A stretch of 20,521 nt of DNA, from assembly GCF_042408365.1 (NCBI RefSeq), contig NZ_JBHOQJ010000279.1, forward strand, positions 1-20,521, given 5' to 3'. Under the pieces are notes generated by a model. The model had not been told where the DNA came from. It made no database searches and worked only from the letters and a program-made list of their open reading frames with translations. Both the position numbers and the translations under genes were made by a program. Positions within the stretch are counted from its first letter, which is position 1; every line of letters begins with the position of its first letter. This DNA is from Thermoflexus sp042408365 (GTDB lineage Bacteria; Chloroflexota; Anaerolineae; Thermoflexales; Thermoflexaceae). This document shows, piece after piece, positions 14,472 to 20,521 of this stretch.

Positions 14472-14897
14472 TCATGGGCTGTGACGGTCCAGACGGCGCA
14501 ACCGCTGATAGCCAGCGATCCCCTGGAGCTCCTGCCAACGGGCCTCCCGGTCTCCCCAGCGCCATTCATAAACCACTTTCCCTTCCTCGTCTAAGTAAGA
14601 GAAAACCGGGCCTACGCCAAGGGAACGATGCAGGGCTTCAACGACCCGAGGAAGGTCTTCGGCTGCGCGCAAGATCACGTAGCGCCTAGGCTCGAACTCG
14701 ATCTCAAAGGTTCGCTCTCGCCAGTAGCCCTGATACCGGAAGGGAGGCTCCTTTTGAACGGGATCCACAGGGGAAACCCATGCCTCCTGCAGGCTCACAA
14801 ACCACAGGCTCTGGCGGAGCTGCTCCGCGATCGCGCCTGGGCTGGGGCGCTTCTCCGCGTAGAACCAATGGACCTCAGGGGGCACAACGGTGATCAT
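14472..14897 (-). CDS. Hypothetical protein, third gene of a methyltransferase-glycosyltransferase operon
   Basis: A 141-residue protein I do not recognise. It is rich in aromatic and charged residues (for example VHWFYAEKRP near the start and VVYEWRWGDREARWQELQ near the end). It has no signal peptide or membrane segment and looks like a small soluble alpha/beta domain. The ATG is preceded by GGAGGGAGGG, supporting a real gene. It starts 35 bases after the glycosyltransferase stop on the same strand, so it is probably co-transcribed. Its 3' side faces the triple hairpin after sdhB. No function is proposed. Confidence 0.7.
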   Translation of the reverse strand: MITVVPPEVHWFYAEKRPSPGAIAEQLRQSLWFVSLQEAWVSPVDPVQKEPPFRYQGYWRERTFEIEFEPRRYVILRAAEDLPRVVEALHRSLGVGPVFSYLDEEGKVVYEWRWGDREARWQELQGIAGYQRLRRLDRHSP

Positions 14898-14932
14898 TTC
14901 CCTCCCTCCAGAGATCGGATCGAAGAAAACTC

Positions 14933-16243
14933 TTAGGGCCTCACGCTCCAGCGCCCATAACAGATGAGCTGCTTCTGGCGACCCCGACGGAGCTTCAGCA
15001 CTTCCTGATAAAGGTCAACAATGCGATCAGTGATGATCGGCCATGCAAACCGCTGGGCCCAGCGCCGCCCGTTCTCGCCCAACCGTTGCCGCAACTCATC
15101 ATCCCGCAAGAGCCGATCCAGCGCCCGGGCCAGGAGGATCGGCTGACGCCGGGGTACCCGCAGGCCGGTTTCCCCATCGCGGACGAGATAAACCAACCCC
15201 CCAACATCCGAGGCGATAACCGGCGTGCCGCAGGCCATGGCCTCCAACGCCACTAATCCAAACGACTCGTAATCAGAGGGCATGACGACCACATCCGCGG
15301 CGTTGTAGTAATAAGGAAGGGTCTCCTGAGCTTTTGCGCCCAGAAAAGCGATCAGATCCGTGATCCCCAGCTCCGTCCGCAGTTGTTGAAGCCGTCCCAT
15401 CTCTGCATCCGCTGTCGCATCCGGATCTCCACCGATGACCACCACCGCGAAATCTTGCGTCCAGGTGGGACAATCCTGAGCCAGGATCGCCACCGCCCGC
15501 ATCAAGGTCTCTAAACCTTTTAGCGGCTCGATCCGTCCGACGAAGAGGACATAACGTCGCTCCAGGGGGATCCCCAAAACCCGACGGGCCTCCATTTTGG
15601 GGATTGGACGGAAACGCTGAACATCCACCCCCGGTGGGATGACCGTGACGGACGAAGGCGTGGCTCCGTAAAGCCATACCAGCTGGGCTTTCTCCAGCGG
15701 CGTGGCCGCCACCACATGATCGACCTCCCGGACCAGCCGCCGCTCCGCTTCCAGGCGCTGCGGAGGTTCCCGTTCTTCTACCCGCTGTGCAACGCGGTTC
15801 TTCATCTGGCCCAGAGTGTGAAACATCTGAATCACAGGGGCCCGCCATACGGACCGCAGGGCCAGCGCCACCAGGCCGGAAAGCCAGTAATGACTGTGGA
15901 TCACATCGTAGACCAAGCCTTCCTGTTCTGCGAAGCGACGAACCCGCTCAACGAACTCGGGGAGATGCTCTAAGATGCGATGTTTTTCAATCGGGGCTTC
16001 AGGGCCAGCGGGCACGTGAATCACACGCCCTCCAGGTCCCAGCTCGTGCACAATATGGGGGAGATGGGGATTTTGGGAGCGGGTGAAAACATCCACCGCG
16101 ATGCCCCGACGGGTCAGCTCCCGGGCAAGCTCCCGGACGTAAACGTTCATCCCCCCCGTATCCTTGCCTCCTAATGTGGCCAGGGGACATGTATGGACAC
16201 TGATCATTGCTACCCGACGCACAGGAATGGAACCCCCTTTCAC
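14933..16243 (-). CDS. GT4-family glycosyltransferase (MshA / sucrose-synthase-like)
   Basis: A 436-residue GT-B-fold retaining glycosyltransferase. The N-terminal acceptor domain begins VAMISVHTCP and contains GGKDTGGMNVYVREL (25-39) and DVIHSHYWLSG (113-123), both typical of the MshA/sucrose-phosphate-synthase branch. The C-terminal donor domain has FVGRIEPLKG (234-243, Arg237 and Lys242 contact the nucleotide sugar) and the E-x7-E motif Glu326-Glu334 in DYESFGLVALEAMACG. It transfers a sugar from an NDP-sugar to an unknown acceptor. The MshA likeness does not imply mycothiol synthesis, and no other mycothiol gene is near. The GTG at 16243 has AGGAGG seven bases upstream; an ATG ten codons earlier lies on the wrong side of that site. 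It begins 26 bases after the methyltransferase stop. Confidence 0.87.
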   Translation of the reverse strand: MKGGSIPVRRVAMISVHTCPLATLGGKDTGGMNVYVRELARELTRRGIAVDVFTRSQNPHLPHIVHELGPGGRVIHVPAGPEAPIEKHRILEHLPEFVERVRRFAEQEGLVYDVIHSHYWLSGLVALALRSVWRAPVIQMFHTLGQMKNRVAQRVEEREPPQRLEAERRLVREVDHVVAATPLEKAQLVWLYGATPSSVTVIPPGVDVQRFRPIPKMEARRVLGIPLERRYVLFVGRIEPLKGLETLMRAVAILAQDCPTWTQDFAVVVIGGDPDATADAEMGRLQQLRTELGITDLIAFLGAKAQETLPYYYNAADVVVMPSDYESFGLVALEAMACGTPVIASDVGGLVYLVRDGETGLRVPRRQPILLARALDRLLRDDELRQRLGENGRRWAQRFAWPIITDRIVDLYQEVLKLRRGRQKQLICYGRWSVRP

Positions 16244-16269
16244 ACGTGCACCTCCTGGTAGAGATCCTC

Positions 16270-17067
16270 TCAAACCCCACCCGTGGGCCTATGCGTTCGC
16301 ACCTTGCGAGCCAGGAAGAAGGTAACCTTGGCATCAACTTCCAAACCGCCCAGCGCTCGAATGCGTGGCTCAAAATGTGCCCAGACCGCCCGCCAATCCG
16401 GCTTGTTCTGCCATCCATAGGCCCGTTCCAGCCAGTCGCACTCAAACCGGATGAACGCTTGGGCCTCTTCCGGATCTAAGTTAACTCCCGTAGGATAGAA
16501 CTCAATATGTTCCACTTGAAAGCCCATCTGTTCCAAAGCAGCTTGGATCTGCGCTTTGGTGAAGAAGCCCGCCCGAATGTATTGATAGATCTCCAAGGCC
16601 AGCTTCTGTGACGGTGTCTCGGCATCTTCCGGCGTGGTGGTCGCCAGGGCAAACCATCCCCCCAATTTCAACACTCGATTCGCTTCTTCGAACAGTCGAT
16701 GAAGGCTCGGCAGGTCCAGGCAAATATCTTGCAGGGCCAGGAAGGTCCCGATCCCATCGAAGGCACCGCTAGGGAACCCCAGGCGATAGGCATCCATCTG
16801 GACGAAGGCGCTGAACCGGGAATTGGAATCCCGAGCATGCTGGCGGGCCAGCTCAACCTCGCATCGCGCCAAATCAATCCCGATGACCACGCTGGGGGCC
16901 ATCATCCGCTCGATCTCTAAGGCGAACCATCCATCTCCGGTCCCAATGTCTAACCATCGTTCCCCCGGGGCGAAAGGGATCCGCTGCACGATGGCCCGCC
17001 GCACACCGTTTAGATCATCATAATAGCTCTGAAACTCCCGGATCACCCGTAGACCCCGTTCTCCCAT
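16270..17067 (-). CDS. Class I SAM-dependent methyltransferase
   Basis: A 265-residue Rossmann-fold methyltransferase. Motif I is LDIGTGDGWFA (39-49), the acidic ribose-binding end of strand 2 is VIGIDLARCE (61-70), and motifs around MDAYRLGFPSGAFDGI (91-106) and RVLKLGGWFAL (131-141) follow the UbiE/methyltransf_11 pattern. The C-terminal 100 residues are lineage-specific and may hold the substrate site. The ATG at 17067 was chosen because GGAGG lies eight bases upstream; an in-frame ATG five codons earlier would include that site. It is the first gene of the minus-strand trio with the GT4 enzyme and a small unknown protein, suggesting modification of a glycan or small glycosylated molecule. 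The substrate is unknown. Confidence 0.85.
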   Translation of the reverse strand: MGERGLRVIREFQSYYDDLNGVRRAIVQRIPFAPGERWLDIGTGDGWFALEIERMMAPSVVIGIDLARCEVELARQHARDSNSRFSAFVQMDAYRLGFPSGAFDGIGTFLALQDICLDLPSLHRLFEEANRVLKLGGWFALATTTPEDAETPSQKLALEIYQYIRAGFFTKAQIQAALEQMGFQVEHIEFYPTGVNLDPEEAQAFIRFECDWLERAYGWQNKPDWRAVWAHFEPRIRALGGLEVDAKVTFFLARKVRTHRPTGGV

Positions 17068-17106
17068 CGGAACATCCTCCATCGATACGGGCTCGTGTTT
17101 TATTAA

Positions 17107-17135
17107 TTATTAGCATTCTCTTCTCAGGCAGTCAC
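17107..17135 (-). promoter_or_regulatory. Probable promoter of the methyltransferase operon
   Basis: On the minus strand: GTGACT (17135-17130), a 17-base spacer, then TAATAA (17112-17107) with TGC directly before it (extended -10). Transcription would start about 30 bases before the ATG. Confidence 0.5.
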
Positions 17136-17212
17136 CCCTTTCAGCAGCGACAAGCTCCAAAGGTCGAAAATTCCAAGGGGGTATGTGGCGAGGGGAATTG
17201 CCCACCCCCCTG

Positions 17213-17310
17213 CCCTCCTCACCGTGCCGCTTTGTCACACGGGGAGGAGGGAAATTGGTTTCTTTGTGGGGTGCGGGCCCCCGACGGCGGCCCATACCCC
17301 ACAAAGAAAT
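17213..17310. repeat. Two adjacent long hairpins in the methyltransferase-fumC gap
   Basis: The first has 14-base arms at 17213-17226 and 17238-17251 with one mismatch. The second has 21-base arms at 17259-17279 and 17289-17309 with one G-U pair and one mismatch, around a 9-base loop; its outer half is TTTCTTTGTGGGG against CCCCACAAAGAAA. Neither ends in a T-run. The 17068-17448 gap has no credible ORF, so these may be part of a structured RNA or a decayed hairpin repeat. Confidence 0.6.
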
Positions 17311-17325
17311 GGAAGTCCCGCCGTT

Positions 17326-17373
17326 CGGAACCCACGGGTAGACGGAAGGGCCCCACACGGAAACCCACGGCGT
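17326..17373. repeat. Short direct repeat CGGAA(A)CCCACGG
   Basis: CGGAACCCACGG near 17326-17337 and CGGAAACCCACGG near 17358-17370 recur about 32 bases apart, each followed within two bases by GTA. A third, weaker relative lies between them. The function is unknown. Confidence 0.4.
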
Positions 17374-17448
17374 AACTCTTACCGAAATGCCCTATGGAAA
17401 GATCGTCCACACGTATTGGGGAGACGACTCTTCTTTCATCAGACAACC

Positions 17449-17487
17449 AAAGGCGGGTGAAGGGATCCATCTTCACCCGCCTTTTTT
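17449..17487. terminator. Strong intrinsic terminator, bidirectional
   Basis: Perfect 14-bp arms AAAGGCGGGTGAAG (17449-17462) and CTTCACCCGCCTTT (17471-17484) surround an 8-base loop. On the plus strand the stem runs into TTTTTT (17482-17487), the best terminator in the window. On the minus strand it is followed by TTTGGTTGT and lies about 55 bases past the fumC stop, which it probably serves. The plus-strand strength is unexplained, as no plus-strand gene precedes it. Confidence 0.85.
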
Positions 17488-17540
17488 GCAGTGTTGCCGG
17501 TAAGTCCAGGGGCTGGAATCTTGGCCGCGCTTCGGGAGAC

Positions 17541-18956
<1,416 letters not shown>

Positions 18957-19039
18957 GGTTACCTCCTCAGGGCGGATGTCGCTATCACCGCCCACCCCTC
19001 CAATCACATGGCCCAGCATCCTGAATGCCCGCCCTGACC

Positions 19040-19045
19040 ATTTTA
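19040..19045 (-). promoter_or_regulatory. Candidate -10 box of fumC
   Basis: On the minus strand TAAAAT (19045-19040), preceded by CGC, is about 84 bases before the fumC ATG. No good -35 is visible. The rest of the fumC-DUF2905 gap shows nothing else. Confidence 0.25.
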
Positions 19046-19144
19046 GCGAGGCGCCTTCCCGCCCCATGCCGTCCCTCTTTAGACACCCTGGCCCGCCCTG
19101 CCGTTTCGCCCCGTGGTCCGTTCACAATGGGAGCACACTGGGAT

Positions 19145-19375
19145 TCACCAGCGCCAGATCCGAAGCACCAAATTCAGCACCAGGGTGAGCAAGAGGCTGA
19201 GCAGAATCGAAGTGGCCAAAGGGAAGAAGAAAACAAAATTCCCCTTGTGAATCAAGATGTCCCCTGGTAAGCGACCTAGGCCTGGAACCCGACCGATCAG
19301 TGTGAAGAGTATGCCGAAAGCTAAGAAGAAGAGACCGATCAGGATAAACCAGCGCCCGAACTCCTGAAGCGGCAT
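19145..19375 (-). CDS. DUF2905 family small membrane protein
   Basis: A 76-residue protein with two hydrophobic segments (about 8-28 and 47-70) around the diagnostic loop GRVPGLGRLPGDI (28-40), the conserved pattern of DUF2905. Its function is unknown in the family. Both ends are probably in the membrane. It starts 15 bases after the HNH gene stop, with GGGAGG in that spacer, so the two are likely co-transcribed. Length is typical for the family. Confidence 0.88.
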   Translation of the reverse strand: MPLQEFGRWFILIGLFFLAFGILFTLIGRVPGLGRLPGDILIHKGNFVFFFPLATSILLSLLLTLVLNLVLRIWRW

Positions 19376-19390
19376 CTCCTGACCTCCCGC

Positions 19391-19930
19391 TTACCATCCT
19401 TCCAGGTATTTCCGCCACTCGGTATATTCCCGCAAATAAGAACCAAAGAGATAGCGTATGGTTGGAACGGGCTCAAAAGGCTGGCGGAGCAGGGTCATAT
19501 GAGCCTCCGCCGGAGTGCGATTCCCCTTGCGGCGATTGCACGCCGGACAGGCGGCGACCAGGTTTTCCCACGTATGCGTTCCGCCCCGATGGCGCGGGAT
19601 CACATGATCTACGGTCAAGTGAGGAGAAGAACGCCCGCAATATTGACAGGTGTACTGGTCCCGCCTCAGGATTTCCCGTTTCGTCAGACGCAGCCGTCGG
19701 GGCGGCCGCCGCACCACATAGCGCAAACGGATCACCGAAGGACAAGGGAAAACTCGAGAAGGGGTCCGTACCTCGCCCCGGCCGTTCTCCAAGATCTCCG
19801 CCTTCCCGCTGAGCACCAGAGCGATCGCTCGACGGAGGGAACAAATATTCAAGGGCTCGAAGTTGGCGTTCAGCACCAACACCGGCTCGTGAAGCGAAGA
19901 TAAGGCTTCAAACCTCCTTGAAACCTCCAT
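19391..19930 (-). CDS. HNH endonuclease family protein
   Basis: A 179-residue protein. An N-terminal segment EPVLVLNANFEPLNICSLRRA (15-35) is typical of a widespread stand-alone HNH family. It is followed by the nuclease domain: zinc pair CQYC (95-98), the catalytic DHVIPRHRGG (108-117) with Asp108-His109, Asn123 in WENL, and the second zinc pair CPAC (128-131). It probably nicks or cuts DNA; its biological role (repair or other) is not established, and no phage or restriction gene is adjacent. The ATG at 19930 gives the family-like N-terminus and has GGAAGG upstream. The 98 further in-frame codons upstream are AT-rich, not family-like and contain a good promoter. It is the first gene before DUF2905. 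Confidence 0.87.
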   Translation of the reverse strand: MEVSRRFEALSSLHEPVLVLNANFEPLNICSLRRAIALVLSGKAEILENGRGEVRTPSRVFPCPSVIRLRYVVRRPPRRLRLTKREILRRDQYTCQYCGRSSPHLTVDHVIPRHRGGTHTWENLVAACPACNRRKGNRTPAEAHMTLLRQPFEPVPTIRYLFGSYLREYTEWRKYLEGW

Positions 19931-20018
19931 GGCGGAACCTTCCAGAACGGCGTGCTGGAGGGAACGCGAACTGCCAACCCGGACAGCAGGAAAGGAAACC
20001 GCTTCTCTCTCGGATTTG

Positions 20019-20048
20019 ATTATAAACAAAGTGCGGTGAATCCGCCAA
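20019..20048 (-). promoter_or_regulatory. Probable promoter of the HNH-DUF2905 pair
   Basis: On the minus strand: TTGGCG (20048-20043), an 18-base spacer, then a consensus TATAAT (20024-20019). It lies about 90 bases before the HNH start. Confidence 0.55.
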
Positions 20049-20098
20049 TGCGCTCGCCCAAGACACCATGAACGATATACGCTTCGGTAGCGCTCGTC

Positions 20099-20128
20099 TT
20101 GTGAATGATAAAGCTCTGTGTTTATAGT
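20099..20128 (+). promoter_or_regulatory. Candidate promoter reading toward tsaC
   Basis: TTGTGA (20099-20104), an 18-base spacer, then TATAGT (20123-20128). It would leave a leader of about 230 bases before tsaC. Confidence 0.35.
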
Positions 20129-20366
20129 ACGATGCCCTAGCGCGACTGCTTTGTCCATATATCTTAAGTTATCTGGTTCAGAGCCCGCGAGAGGAGGCAG
20201 GAAGGCCTCACCCCTTCCCCTCATGCTTCATCCACTTAGGAGTTAGATTGGTTTTTCGCGGGGAGGGGGGATCAAGAGGGGTGGGACCATCCGCTCCCCC
20301 ATTGCATATTCCCAAAACAGTGGAGGAAACAAAAGCACCAGTTGATTCCAAAGGGAGGGAAATGCT

Positions 20367-20521
20367 TTGTCTGTGAGGGGCGAGGTCGTGACGGTGGACC
20401 CTCAACATCCGGATCCCGAGGTCATCGCCCGGGCGGCCGGGATCCTACGGGCGGGCGGGCTGGTGGCTTTCCCGACCGAAACCGTTTACGGGCTGGGTGC
20501 GGATGGCCTGAACCCGTTGGC
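20367..20521 (+). CDS. Threonylcarbamoyl-AMP synthase (TsaC/Sua5/YrdC), 3' truncated by window
   Basis: The first about 51 codons of a YrdC-domain protein. After a variable start the sequence reads VIARAAGILRAGGLVAFPTE and then TVYGLGADGLNPL, the hallmark N-terminus of the family, including the KxR/SxN-type nucleotide fold entry and the TETVYGLG motif. The enzyme makes threonylcarbamoyl-AMP for the t6A37 modification of ANN-decoding tRNAs. The TTG at 20367 is preferred because AAGGGAGGG ends eight bases before it; GTG codons at 20373 and 20388 are alternatives, and a nearby ATG (20362) is out of frame. Whether it is the short TsaC or the longer Sua5 form cannot be seen. Confidence 0.88.
   Translation, partial: MSVRGEVVTVDPQHPDPEVIARAAGILRAGGLVAFPTETVYGLGADGLNPL

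Larger units (their letters stand above)
19931..20366. other. Divergent intergenic region between HNH gene and tsaC
   Basis: This 436-base gap is AT-rich in its left two thirds and carries a minus-strand and a plus-strand promoter. The right part (20255-20310) is G-rich with no clear structure. No gene or RNA is recognised. Confidence 0.55.

Noticed and set aside
14933..16243. Calling the GT4 enzyme MshA (mycothiol synthesis)
   Set aside because: Likeness in the GGMNVYV and SHYWLSG segments is shared by several GT4 subfamilies, and no other mycothiol gene is nearby.
19931..20224. 98-codon N-terminal extension of the HNH protein
   Set aside because: The stretch is AT-rich, contains a consensus promoter reading toward the HNH gene, and is not family-like; the internal ATG has a ribosome binding site.

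Overview
The window looks like chromosome of a thermophile-type bacterium, most likely a member of the Chloroflexota (Anaerolineae/Thermoflexus-like). I infer this from a minC-minD-minE-rodA cluster, an SDH with two small histidine-rich membrane anchors, a DUF2905 protein, a divergent FtsH-like ATPase and moderately high G+C with compact genes. The placement comes from recognition only, not from a search. No mobile element, tRNA, rRNA or CRISPR array is visible. Most of the window is housekeeping; the less ordinary material lies between the genes.

Layout. 112-1494 (-): SsnA-type aminohydrolase. After an AT-rich divergent promoter region, 1831-4858 (+) holds minC, then minD-minE-rodA chained by ATGA overlaps: division-site placement coupled to a cell-wall polymerase. 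5283-7019 (+) is a membrane-anchored AAA+/M41 metalloprotease related to FtsH but lacking the usual extracytoplasmic domain. 7097-8359 (-) is a beta-propeller lipoprotein. 8550-10019 (+) is gatB, for tRNA-dependent Asn/Gln formation. 10256-14246 (+) is the succinate dehydrogenase operon sdhC-sdhD-sdhA-sdhB, interrupted between sdhA and sdhB by a degraded HEPN-like ORF.

The rest is mostly minus strand. 17067-14472 is a probable three-gene operon (SAM methyltransferase, GT4 glycosyltransferase, small unknown protein). 18956-17541 is fumC, the next TCA-cycle step after SDH. 19930-19145 is an HNH endonuclease followed by DUF2905. At the right edge a threonylcarbamoyl-AMP synthase (TsaC/Sua5) starts on the plus strand and is cut by the window end.

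Several starts are set by Shine-Dalgarno position and use GTG (gatB, the GT4 gene) or TTG (the HEPN remnant, tsaC). The most notable non-coding features are: three tandem GC-rich hairpins after sdhB; alternative hairpins between gatB and sdhC; a hairpin-rich gap upstream of the methyltransferase that ends in a strong plus-strand-type terminator although no plus-strand gene precedes it; and a 16-codon ORF with a perfect ribosome binding site ahead of the FtsH-like gene. I found no complete novel defence or mobile system. The best candidates for follow-up are the HEPN remnant and the structured intergenic regions.
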